From positions 1-46,221 of the forward strand of contig JBGPIT010000003.1 of NCBI GenBank assembly GCA_041485125.1: a stretch of 46,221 nucleotides of DNA, read 5' to 3'. Origin of the DNA: JBGPIT01 sp041485125 (GTDB lineage: Bacteria; Desulfobacterota; Binatia; UTPRO1). The notes beneath the pieces are model-generated. The model saw nothing but the letters and a program-made list of their open reading frames with translations, had not been told where the DNA came from and ran no database searches. How positions within the stretch are numbered: position 1 is the stretch's first letter; every line of letters begins with the position of its first letter. The position numbers were made by a program, and so were the translations under genes. Shown piece by piece: positions 1 through 7,797 of this stretch.

Positions 1-442
1 CCTAACGCGCGCCGAGGGACACCCCTCACCACCGCCCCCCGCCCCACCCGCCGGCCTCTGGAAGACGGGCATCGCGACACAACGTTCGCATCACTTCGAG
101 CCGCCGGTGTTCGCTCGCCCGTTGATGCCGGACCGTCGCGCGAGTCAGCGAGCGCGCCGACGAAACGAACGGCGCCGCGTCGACCGTGTTCGCGGCATCG
201 CGTCCCGCCGACGACGCAGCGGGCGCCTCATGCCGAGTGCGGCGACCGCGTCCTCATGAGGGTGGCGCGGGGCGGCGTGGGGGCGTGCCCGTCCGGGCGC
301 GTTAGGGCCGCCTGATGTGGCGACGGCCGCGTTTCATGCGCGATGTGCAATCGACGTAAGCACCGGGCGGCCCTCCGCGCCCGGAGGGGCACGCCCCCAC
401 GCCGCCCCGCGCCTACATTGTTTCTTGAAGGACGCCGAACGT
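1..442. other. gene-free GC-rich region with inverted repeats
   Basis: No believable coding region is visible here; the only long open frames are GC-driven shadows that run into the antisense of the pilB-like gene. The stretch holds a long inverted repeat (265-312 with 364-412). The first ~50 bases look like a degenerate further copy in the same orientation as the right arm: the reverse complement of 1-10 (GCGCGTTAGG) is exactly repeated at 298-307, inside the left arm. The region lies downstream of the pilB-like stop codon, so it may contain that transcript's end, but no T-tract follows the hairpin on the minus strand. Confidence 0.6.
265..412. repeat. long inverted repeat, ~48 bp arms with ~50 bp spacer
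   Basis: Bases 265-290 match the reverse complement of 387-412 perfectly (26 bp). After one mismatch a further 10 bp match, then after a one-base indel another 9 bp. The arms total about 48 bp, separated by about 50 bp. The sequence is G-rich (runs of GGGG and GGGGG) and could form a very stable hairpin in RNA or DNA. It begins 30 bp downstream of the pilB-like stop codon. Possible identities are a dispersed intergenic element, a transcription end structure or a small non-autonomous mobile element. I saw no other clear copy elsewhere in the window. Confidence 0.75.
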
Positions 443-2233
443 TCAGTCAGCCATCGTGATGCGCAGGACTTCCTCGACCGTAGTGACGCCCTCCGCGATC
501 TTGTTGAGACCGCTGCGCCGCAGAGTAGTCATGCCCGCGTCCATCGCCGCGCGCTTGATCTCGGAGCTCGACGCACCCGCCAGCACCGCGTCGCGGATCG
601 CGTCGGCCATCGGCATCACTTCGTAGATCGCGATGCGTCCCTTGTAGCCGGTGGCGCTGCACTGGCTGCAGCCCGCGCCGCGGTAGCAGACCGTGGTGGC
701 GGCGAGGTCCGGCGGCATGCCGATGTCGAGCAACGACTCGAGCGGGATCGCGGCGTCCTCGCGGCAGTTGTTGCAGATCACGCGCACCAGGCGTTGCGCC
801 ATGATCAGGTTGATCGACGATGCCACCAGGAAGGGCTCGACGCCCATGTTGAGCAAGCGATTGACCGTCGACGGCGCGTCGTTGGTGTGCAGCGTCGAGA
901 GCACCAGGTGGCCGGTGAGCGCGGCCTTGACGCCGATCTCGGCGGTCTCGAAATCGCGGATCTCGCCGACCATGATGATGTCGGGGTCTTGGCGGAGAAA
1001 CGATCGCAGTGCCGCCGCGAAGGTCAAGCCGATGTCCTCGTGGATCTGCACCTGGTTGATGCCGACCAGGTTGAACTCGACGGGATCTTCCGCGGTGGAG
1101 ATGTTCGAGGCGACCTTGTTGAGCTCGGCGAGCGCCGAGTAGAGCGTCGTCGTCTTGCCGCTGCCGGTCGGGCCGGTGACGAGCACCATGCCGTGGGGCT
1201 TGTAGATGGCGTCCTTGAAGTCGGCGAGTGGGCGCTCCTCGAAGCCGAGCTTCGTCATGTCGAGCTGGAGATTCGATTTGTCGAGGAGGCGGAGCACGAC
1301 CTTCTCGCCGAAGATCGTCGGCATCACGGAGACGCGGAAGTCCATCTCCTTGTTGCCGGTGAGCTTCAGCTTGATGCGGCCGTCCTGCGGCATACGGCGC
1401 TCGGCGATGTCGAGCGAGGCCATGACCTTGATGCGCGAGGTGATCGCGTTCTTGAGCTTGATCGGCGGCTGCATGATCTCGTAGAGCACGCCGTCCATGC
1501 GGAAGCGGATGCGCAGCATCTTCTCGTAGGGCTCGACGTGGACGTCGCTGGCGTGCTTCTTGATGGCGTCGGCGAGGAGCGCGTTCACCAGCTTCACGAC
1601 CGGCGCCTCTTCGGTCGCGCGCTCGAGCTCCTGGAGATTGACCTCCTCCTCGCCCGAGACCAGCTGCACCTCCTCGCTGCTGCCGCCGATCTCGTTCAGC
1701 ACCTGATCGTAGTTGACGGCGGCATCGTAGTAGCGCTCGATCGCGGTCTGCACGGCGGTGGCGCCGGCGACGGCGATCTTCACGTCATAGCCGGTGAGGA
1801 ACTTGACCTCGTTGATCGCGACCAGGTTCGACGGATCGGCCATCGCGAGCGTCAACGTCGAGCGCACGAGGTTCACGGGGATCAGCTGGTGCTTGGCCGC
1901 CATCGTCGCGGGGACGAGGGAGAGCACCTCGGGAGGAATGTCGAGGTTGGACGGATCGACGACCGGGAGGCGGTACTCCTTCTGCAGATACGAGAGCAGC
2001 GCGTCCTCGTTGATGAAGCCGAGCTTGACCAGATGGCTCGCGAGGGCGCCGCCGTGCGCGCGCTGCTCGTCCATCGCTTTGTCGAGATGCGCGGCCGCGA
2101 TCTGTCCGCGGCGGACGAGAAGATCTCCGAGACGGGACATGGGCGTCACGACCGAGCTCGCGCGGGGAAGCACGGTCCGTACCGCAGGACGGGGCGAACG
2201 CTGGGGAGCATTTACCTCATCGTAAGAATCCAC
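443..2233 (-). CDS. pilB: type IV pilus assembly / type II secretion ATPase (PilB/GspE family)
   Basis: This is a cytoplasmic hexameric ATPase that powers pilus extension or type II secretion. The 596-residue product has an N-terminal T2SSE/MshEN domain (about 35-175), Walker A GPTGSGKTT at 354-362, Walker B within DIIMVGEIRD at 418-427, the His box LSTLHTND near 445, and a zinc site made by C487-x2-C490 and C521-x2-C524, typical of PilB/GspE rather than PilT. The GTG start at 2233 is chosen because the strong site GAGAGGAGAGG sits just upstream. Family homology begins only at the internal ATG at 2140 (MSRLGDLL), so the first 31 residues may be extra or spurious. It is the last gene of the glyS-ppdK-aroE-pilB run; no pilT, pilC or pilin gene follows within the window. 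PilB is favoured over GspE, but the two are hard to separate by sequence alone. Confidence 0.93.
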   Translation of the reverse strand: MDSYDEVNAPQRSPRPAVRTVLPRASSVVTPMSRLGDLLVRRGQIAAAHLDKAMDEQRAHGGALASHLVKLGFINEDALLSYLQKEYRLPVVDPSNLDIPPEVLSLVPATMAAKHQLIPVNLVRSTLTLAMADPSNLVAINEVKFLTGYDVKIAVAGATAVQTAIERYYDAAVNYDQVLNEIGGSSEEVQLVSGEEEVNLQELERATEEAPVVKLVNALLADAIKKHASDVHVEPYEKMLRIRFRMDGVLYEIMQPPIKLKNAITSRIKVMASLDIAERRMPQDGRIKLKLTGNKEMDFRVSVMPTIFGEKVVLRLLDKSNLQLDMTKLGFEERPLADFKDAIYKPHGMVLVTGPTGSGKTTTLYSALAELNKVASNISTAEDPVEFNLVGINQVQIHEDIGLTFAAALRSFLRQDPDIIMVGEIRDFETAEIGVKAALTGHLVLSTLHTNDAPSTVNRLLNMGVEPFLVASSINLIMAQRLVRVICNNCREDAAIPLESLLDIGMPPDLAATTVCYRGAGCSQCSATGYKGRIAIYEVMPMADAIRDAVLAGASSSEIKRAAMDAGMTTLRRSGLNKIAEGVTTVEEVLRITMAD

Positions 2234-2377
2234 GCCTCTCCTCTCAACGGGTAAAAAGAGCGACGGGCGCCATGAAAGTGACGATCGCGCTTCGGTGACA
2301 CGTCAGGCCTCGGCTGAGTATCGGCAGCCCGGGTGTCAGGCGTGAGCGTTCGGGCGCCGAGACTCGAGGCCGTGCGC

Positions 2378-3340
2378 TCAGCGCAGCGCGCGTGTCAGGG
2401 CGCGGCGCATGACCTCGATCGGAGCCTTCCGGCCGGTCCACAGCCGGAACGCCAACGCACCTTGATGGAGGAGCATGCCGCGACCATCGACGGCACGCCG
2501 TCCGGCGGCCGCGGCATGACGCAGGAATCGCGATGGTTTGGCGCCATAGACGAGATCGAAGCACAGCGCGTCGGGTCGCGTCCGCGCCCACGCGATCGGC
2601 GGCAGCTCGGTGCCGGCGAGACCGGTGGTCGTGCAGTTCACGATCAAGTCGGCGTGCCCGAGCGTCGCGGCGTCGCGCAAGAGCTCGAGTCCCGCGGCGC
2701 GGACGCGGAGCGGTGCCGGCGTGCAGCCGGCTTTCTCGCCGCGGGTCGCGCGTACGCGTGCGCCCGTACGGACACCGCGCCGCTCGGGCGTGCGTCGGGC
2801 CGCGCGCGACGGCGCGAGCGTTGTGGCGAGCGTCTTGGCGAGCGCCTCGGCGCGGGCGACGGTGCGGTTCAGGACGATCACCTCGGCCGCGCCGGCGCGC
2901 AGCAGCGCGTCGGCGACACTGCGCGCCGAGCCACCGGCGCCGATCACCAGCGCGCGCATCCCGCGCGGCCGGAGCCGCGCATCGGCGAGCGCCGCCAGGA
3001 ACCCGTCGCCGTCGGTGCTGTCGCCGAGCAACCCGCGCGGCGTCCGGATCACGGTATTCACGGCGCCGCACGCACGCGCGCGCGGAAGAACCTCGTCGAC
3101 CAGCGCAAGCATCGCCTCCTTGTGCGGCACGGTGACGTTGAAGCCGGCGAGTCGCGCGGCGGCAAAGCCGCGCACCGCGTCCGGCAACGCCGCCGGCGCG
3201 ACGCGGAGCGCGACGTAGACGGCGTCGAGGCGGCAGGCGGCGAAAGCGGCGTTCTGCATGACGGGCGACAGGCTGTGCTCGACGGGGTCGCCGATCACCG
3301 CGTAGACGCGCGTCGTGCCGCGGATCGCCGGCGCGGTCAC
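2378..3340 (-). CDS. aroE: shikimate dehydrogenase (NADP+)
   Basis: Catalyses NADPH reduction of 3-dehydroshikimate to shikimate in aromatic amino acid synthesis. The substrate motif SLSP is at 23-26, NVTVPHK with the catalytic Lys at 68-74, the STDGDGF loop with the catalytic Asp near 110, the dinucleotide motif GAGGSAR at 134-140 followed by the NADP-type NRT at 158-160, and the C-terminal HQGALAF near 292. The GTG start at 3340 is preceded by GGGAG six bases upstream; the longer open frame to 3562 lies inside the ppdK region and is rejected. At 320 residues it is longer than the usual ~270-290, because of an Arg-rich insertion at about residues 172-212 between the NADP-binding strand and DLIVNCTTTG. 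The flanking fold is intact, so it is probably functional. It lies 67 bp after ppdK and 144 bp before pilB. Confidence 0.9.
   Translation of the reverse strand: MTAPAIRGTTRVYAVIGDPVEHSLSPVMQNAAFAACRLDAVYVALRVAPAALPDAVRGFAAARLAGFNVTVPHKEAMLALVDEVLPRARACGAVNTVIRTPRGLLGDSTDGDGFLAALADARLRPRGMRALVIGAGGSARSVADALLRAGAAEVIVLNRTVARAEALAKTLATTLAPSRAARRTPERRGVRTGARVRATRGEKAGCTPAPLRVRAAGLELLRDAATLGHADLIVNCTTTGLAGTELPPIAWARTRPDALCFDLVYGAKPSRFLRHAAAAGRRAVDGRGMLLHQGALAFRLWTGRKAPIEVMRRALTRALR
2705..2827. repeat. palindrome-rich in-frame insertion inside aroE
   Basis: About 120 bp within aroE encode an Arg-rich stretch (contains RAARRTPERRG and TRGEKAGCTP) absent from the usual AroE fold. The DNA holds GCCGGC-GTGCA-GCCGGC, a small perfect hairpin, and two copies of CGTACG about 14 bp apart. 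This resembles the way small palindromic elements can insert in frame in coding genes. The identification as an inserted repeat is inference; a simple local expansion of GC-rich sequence is the alternative. Confidence 0.45.
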
Positions 3341-3407
3341 GCGTGCTCCCGGCGCCGCGGATGCGCGCGCGAGCCGGCGTGCGGCGCCCGCGCGTTCATC
3401 GACGACC

Positions 3408-6266
3408 TCAGTCGTCGAGCGCGGCCTGCGCCGCGGCGAGCCGCGCGATCGGCACGCGGTACGGAGAGCACGACACGTAGTCGAGGCCAACCTTGTGACA
3501 GAACACGACCGAGCTCGGCTCGCCGCCGTGCTCGCCGCAGATGCCGATCTTGAGGCCGGCACGGGCGGCGCGGCCTTTCTCGACCGCGATGCGGACGAGC
3601 TGGCCGATGCCGTCCTGATCGAGGACGGCGAAGGGGTCGGCGGGCAGGATGCCGCGCTCGACGTAGGCAGGGAGGAACGTGTTCGAGTCGTCGCGCGACA
3701 GGCCGAAGCCCATTTGCGTCAGATCGTTGGTGCCGAACGAGAAGAAGTCCGCTTCGGTCGCGATCTCGCCGGCGGTGAGCGCGGCGCGCGGCACCTCGAT
3801 CATGGTGCCGATGGTGTAGGGAACGCGCGCGCCGGTGTCGCGGATGATCTGCTCGCACAGCTCTCGCGCCTGCCGGCGGAGGATGCGCAGCTCCTCGACG
3901 TGACCGACGAGCGGAATCATGATCTCGGGGCGCACCTGGACGCGCTCGGCGGCGAGTGTGCACGCGGCTTCCATGATCGCGCGCACCTGCATCAGGTAGA
4001 TCTCGGGATACATGATGCCCAATCGGCAGCCGCGCATGCCCAGCATGGGGTTGACCTCGGCGAGCGCGTCGCGGCGGGCCCGTAGCTCCGCCGGATCGAC
4101 GCCGATCTTGCGCGCGAGATCGACGACGTCCTCGTCGCCGTGCGGCAGGAACTCGTGCAGCGGCGGGTCGAGCAAGCGGATGTTGACCGGCAGGCCGGCC
4201 ATTGCGCGGAAGATCTCGAGGAAGTCGCCGCGTTGCATGGGCAGGAGCTTCGCGAGCGCGCGCTCGCGGCCCGCCGTGTCGCGCGCCAGGATCATCTCGC
4301 GGACGGCGTCGATGCGCTCCGGATCGAAGAACATGTGCTCGGTGCGACAGAGCCCGATGCCTTCGGCGCCGAAGCGGCGCGCGACCGCCGCGTCCTGCGG
4401 CGTGTCGGCATTGGCGCGCACCTTGAGGCGGCGGGTCTTGTCGGCCCAGGCCATGAGGGTCGCGAAGTCGCCGCTCTCGCCCTGCCGCGGCACCGTCGGC
4501 ACGCGGCCGCGGAAGACCTCGCCGGTCGAGCCGTCGAGCGTGATCCAGTCGCCGCGGCCGATCCGCGCGGCGCCGACGTTGAAGACGCCCTCGTCGTAGC
4601 GGATGTCGAGCGCGGCGCAGCCGGCGACGCAGGTCTTGCCCATGCCGCGCGCCACGACCGCCGCGTGCGAGGCCTGACCGCCGCGCGCGGTGAGGATGCC
4701 CTCGGCGACCGTCATGCCGTGGATGTCCTCGGGCGAAGTCTCGACGCGGACGAGGATCACCTTGCGACCTGCGCGTACGGCGTCCTGCGCCGCATCGGCG
4801 CTGAAGACGACCTCGCCGCTCGCCGCGCCGGGCGACGCCGGAATGCCCTTGGCGAGGAGCTCTTTCTCGGCGGACGGATCGAGCGTCGGATGGAGGAGCT
4901 GGTCGATCGAGCCGGCCTCGACGCGCCTGAGCGCGGTCGCGCGGTCGATGACCCGCTCGCGTACCATGTCGACCGCGACCTTCACGGCGGCGAACGCGGT
5001 GCGCTTGCCGTTCCGCGTCTGCAGCATCCAGAGCCGGTCGCGCTCGATCGTGAACTCGAGATCCTGCATGTCGCGGTAGTGGCGCTCGAGCTGGCGCGCG
5101 ATCTTCTCCAGCTGCTTGTACGCCGGCGGCATCAGCTCCTCGAGCGACGGGAAGCGCTGCGCGCGCTCCTGTTCGCTCATGCCCTGCGCCCGCGCGTGCG
5201 CGATCGAGGCCTCGCGGCGGAGCTGCTGCGGCATGCGGATCCCGGCGACGACGTCCTCGCCCTGCGCGTTGCGTAGAAAATCGCCGTACAGCGCGTTCTC
5301 ACCGGTTGCCGGATCGCGCGAGAAGGCGACACCGGTCGCGCAGTCGTCGCCGAGGTTGCCGAAGACCATCGCCTGCACGTTCACCGCCGTGCCCCACGCT
5401 TCCGGGATGTTGTAGTGCTTGCGGTAGGTGATCGCGCGCGCGTTGTTCCACGAGCCGAAGACCGCGCCGATCGCGCCCCAGAGCTGCTCCTGCGGATCGC
5501 TCGGGAACGTCACGCCGAGGCGGCTCTGGATCAGGCCTTTGAACTGGGCGACGAGCGTGCGGAGATCGTCCTCGCGCAGATCGGCGTCGCTCTCGACGCC
5601 GCGCGTGCGCTTCATGGTCTCGAGGATCTCCTCGAACGGATCCTGTTCGTCGTGCTCCGGCTTCAAGCCCAGGACCACGTCGCCGTACATCTGGACGAAA
5701 CGTCGGTACGAGTCCCACGCGAAGCGCGGATTGCCGGAGACCTGCGCGAGCCCCTCCACGGTCTCGTCGTTGAGGCCGAGGTTCAGCACCGTGTCCATCA
5801 TCCCCGGCATCGACGCCCGGGCGCCGGAGCGGACGGAGACGAGGAGCGGGTTCTTGGGATCGCCGAACTTGCGGCCGACGATCTGCTCGATGCGGGCGAG
5901 GTTGTCGGCGACGTGTTTCTTCAGCGCCGTCGGATAGCTCCGACCGTGCGCGGTGTAGTACGTGCACACCTCGGTCGAGATGGTGAAGCCGGGTGGCACC
6001 GGCAGACCGAGACCCGCCATCTCCGCCAGGTTCGCGCCCTTGCCGCCGAGGAGGTTCTTCATCTCCGCGCGGCCGTCGGCCTGACCGGCGGAGAAGAAGT
6101 AGACGTACTTGCCCGCGCGTGCGGCAGCCGCGCGTGGCTTGCTGCTGGACCGCTTTGCGGTGATCACGCGCGACTTCGCTTTGGCGCGCGTCGACTTCGC
6201 GCGCACCTTCGGCGCCGTGCCCCGCGACCGCTTCCGCCCCGCCCCTCGACCTCGTACCGTCGCCAC
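3408..6266 (-). CDS. ppdK: pyruvate, phosphate dikinase
   Basis: Interconverts pyruvate, ATP and phosphate with phosphoenolpyruvate, AMP and diphosphate; in bacteria it serves gluconeogenesis or pyrophosphate-linked glycolysis. The 952-residue product has the N-terminal ATP-grasp domain (about 53-400), the central swivelling domain with phosphohistidine H534 in the motif GGQASHAAVVARGMGK, and the C-terminal TIM-barrel with catalytic C910 in ICGEHGGEPSS. Two oddities: the residue two before the His, normally the regulatory Thr of GGMTSHAA, is Ala here; and residues 1-52 are a Lys/Arg-rich tail before the family's usual start (KYVYFFSAG). The start is GTG at 6266, overlapping the glyS end region; GTG at 6167 is an alternative that would keep part of the basic tail. 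It is transcribed with glyS upstream and aroE downstream. Confidence 0.96.
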   Translation of the reverse strand: MATVRGRGAGRKRSRGTAPKVRAKSTRAKAKSRVITAKRSSSKPRAAAARAGKYVYFFSAGQADGRAEMKNLLGGKGANLAEMAGLGLPVPPGFTISTEVCTYYTAHGRSYPTALKKHVADNLARIEQIVGRKFGDPKNPLLVSVRSGARASMPGMMDTVLNLGLNDETVEGLAQVSGNPRFAWDSYRRFVQMYGDVVLGLKPEHDEQDPFEEILETMKRTRGVESDADLREDDLRTLVAQFKGLIQSRLGVTFPSDPQEQLWGAIGAVFGSWNNARAITYRKHYNIPEAWGTAVNVQAMVFGNLGDDCATGVAFSRDPATGENALYGDFLRNAQGEDVVAGIRMPQQLRREASIAHARAQGMSEQERAQRFPSLEELMPPAYKQLEKIARQLERHYRDMQDLEFTIERDRLWMLQTRNGKRTAFAAVKVAVDMVRERVIDRATALRRVEAGSIDQLLHPTLDPSAEKELLAKGIPASPGAASGEVVFSADAAQDAVRAGRKVILVRVETSPEDIHGMTVAEGILTARGGQASHAAVVARGMGKTCVAGCAALDIRYDEGVFNVGAARIGRGDWITLDGSTGEVFRGRVPTVPRQGESGDFATLMAWADKTRRLKVRANADTPQDAAVARRFGAEGIGLCRTEHMFFDPERIDAVREMILARDTAGRERALAKLLPMQRGDFLEIFRAMAGLPVNIRLLDPPLHEFLPHGDEDVVDLARKIGVDPAELRARRDALAEVNPMLGMRGCRLGIMYPEIYLMQVRAIMEAACTLAAERVQVRPEIMIPLVGHVEELRILRRQARELCEQIIRDTGARVPYTIGTMIEVPRAALTAGEIATEADFFSFGTNDLTQMGFGLSRDDSNTFLPAYVERGILPADPFAVLDQDGIGQLVRIAVEKGRAARAGLKIGICGEHGGEPSSVVFCHKVGLDYVSCSPYRVPIARLAAAQAALDD

Positions 6267-6268
6267 GC

Positions 6269-7621
6269 TCAGCTCACGCTCCCGCCCGCGGCGGCGACCG
6301 GCGCCGGCATGCTCGCCGGTGACAGACGCGCCCGCAGCTCCAAAATCAGGTTGTCGATCGCGAGCCGCACCTGCTGCATCGAGTCGCGGTCGCGCAAGGT
6401 CACCGTGCCGTCCTGCATGGTCTGATGATCGACCGTGATCGCGAACGGCGTGCCGATCTCGTCCTGGCGCCGGTAGCGGCGGCCGATCGCGCCCGCCTGG
6501 TCGTAGGTGACGGCGAAGTGCTGCTTCAGCACGTCGCGGATCTCGAGCGCCTTCTCCGGCTGGCCCGCCTTCCGCAGCAGCGGGAAGACGGCGACCTTGA
6601 TCGGTGCGAGGCGCGGATCAATACGCAGCACCACGCGCTCCTCGCCGTCGGCGACGTCCTCGTCGTAGGCGTCGACCAGGAACGCCAGCAGCGGACGGCC
6701 GACGCCGGCGGACGGCTCGATCACGTACGGCACGAAGCGCTCGCGGGTCTCGTCGTCGAAGTAGGAGAGATCCTTGCCGCTGTACTCGGAGTGGCGCTTC
6801 AGATCGAAGTCGGCGCGATTGGCGATGCCCTCGAGCTCCGACCAGCCGAAGGGAAACTCGTACTCGACGTCGGCGCAGCCTTTGGCGTAGTGCGCGAGCT
6901 CGTCGGAGCCGTGCTCGCGCAGACGCAGGCGCTCGCGGCGGATCCCGTAGCGCTGGTACCAGGCGAAGCGCTCCGCTTTCCAGAACTCGTGCCAGCGCTG
7001 GTCGTCGCCGGGCTTCACGAAGAACTCGATCTCCATCTGCTCGAACTCACGCGTCCGGAAGAGGAAGTTGCCGGGGGTGATCTCGTTGCGGAACGACTTG
7101 CCGATCTGGCCGATGCCGAAGGGCAGCTTGAGCCGCGACGCGTTCAGCACGTTCTGGAAGTTGACGAAGATGCCCTGCGCCGTCTCCGGCCGGAGGTAGA
7201 CCGTGCTCGCGGTGTCCTCGACTGGACCCATGAACGTCCGAAACATCAAGTTGAACTTGCGAGAGTCGGTGAGCTCACCGCCGCATGCGGGACAGCGCTC
7301 GCCCGAGAGCTGGTCGGCGCGGAAGCGCTGCTTGCACGACTTGCAGTCGACGAGCGGGTCGGTGAAGCCCTCGATGTGCCCCGACGCCTCCCACACGCGC
7401 GGGTGCATGAGGATCGAGCTGTCGAGGCCGACCATGTCCTCGCGCGACGTGATGTTGTCGCGCCACCACGCCTCGGTGATGTTCTTCTTGAGCTCGATGC
7501 CGAGCGGCCCGTAGTCCCAGCAGCTCGCGAGACCGCCGTAGATCTCGCTCGATTGGTAGACGAAGCCCCGCCGCTTACAGAGGCTGGTGATCTTCTCCAT
7601 GGTGACGGGACGTGCGGTCAT
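6269..7621 (-). CDS. glyS: glycyl-tRNA synthetase, single-chain dimeric type
   Basis: Charges tRNA-Gly with glycine. This is the alpha2, eukaryote/Gram-positive-like form, not the alpha2beta2 GlyQ/GlyS form. It shows the family's N-terminal MEKITSLCKRRGF...QSSEIYGG, a four-Cys zinc knuckle (CKSC...CPAC near residues 92-115), class II motif 2 (FRNEI...FRTREFEQME) and motif 3 (EPSAGVGR), followed by an anticodon-binding domain. The start is uncertain: ATG at 7621 is given; GTG at 7645 and ATG at 7600 (the family's usual start) are possible and none has a strong ribosome site. An AT-rich patch at 7664-7675 (in a very GC-rich background), reading TAAATTGACC on the minus strand, may be promoter sequence. 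First gene of the glyS-ppdK-aroE-pilB run; only about 2 bp separate it from ppdK. Confidence 0.93.
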   Translation of the reverse strand: MTARPVTMEKITSLCKRRGFVYQSSEIYGGLASCWDYGPLGIELKKNITEAWWRDNITSREDMVGLDSSILMHPRVWEASGHIEGFTDPLVDCKSCKQRFRADQLSGERCPACGGELTDSRKFNLMFRTFMGPVEDTASTVYLRPETAQGIFVNFQNVLNASRLKLPFGIGQIGKSFRNEITPGNFLFRTREFEQMEIEFFVKPGDDQRWHEFWKAERFAWYQRYGIRRERLRLREHGSDELAHYAKGCADVEYEFPFGWSELEGIANRADFDLKRHSEYSGKDLSYFDDETRERFVPYVIEPSAGVGRPLLAFLVDAYDEDVADGEERVVLRIDPRLAPIKVAVFPLLRKAGQPEKALEIRDVLKQHFAVTYDQAGAIGRRYRRQDEIGTPFAITVDHQTMQDGTVTLRDRDSMQQVRLAIDNLILELRARLSPASMPAPVAAAGGSVS

Positions 7622-7797
7622 GAGGCGAGCCAGAGTCGTTATCACCCGAGGTATGAGGGGTCAATTTATCGTGCCCGCGCGCGAGCATACGACGTCCCGC
7701 GCCGCCGCGTCCGACGCATCTTGGACACAGCGGCACCGATGCGACGGTAGGAAGTCGTCGCGGCGCGTCTGAGCGGCCGAGGACGGAGGCATGAGGT

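Noticed and set aside
317..2254. Large plus-strand frame over pilB (645 residues)
   Set aside because: Arg/His/Asp/Ala/Leu-rich composition typical of antisense shadow frames; the minus strand carries an intact PilB with Walker motifs.
2234..2377. Sigma-54 promoter before pilB
   Set aside because: TGGCGC followed by GC has the wrong spacing (8 rather than 10) for the GG-N10-GC pattern.
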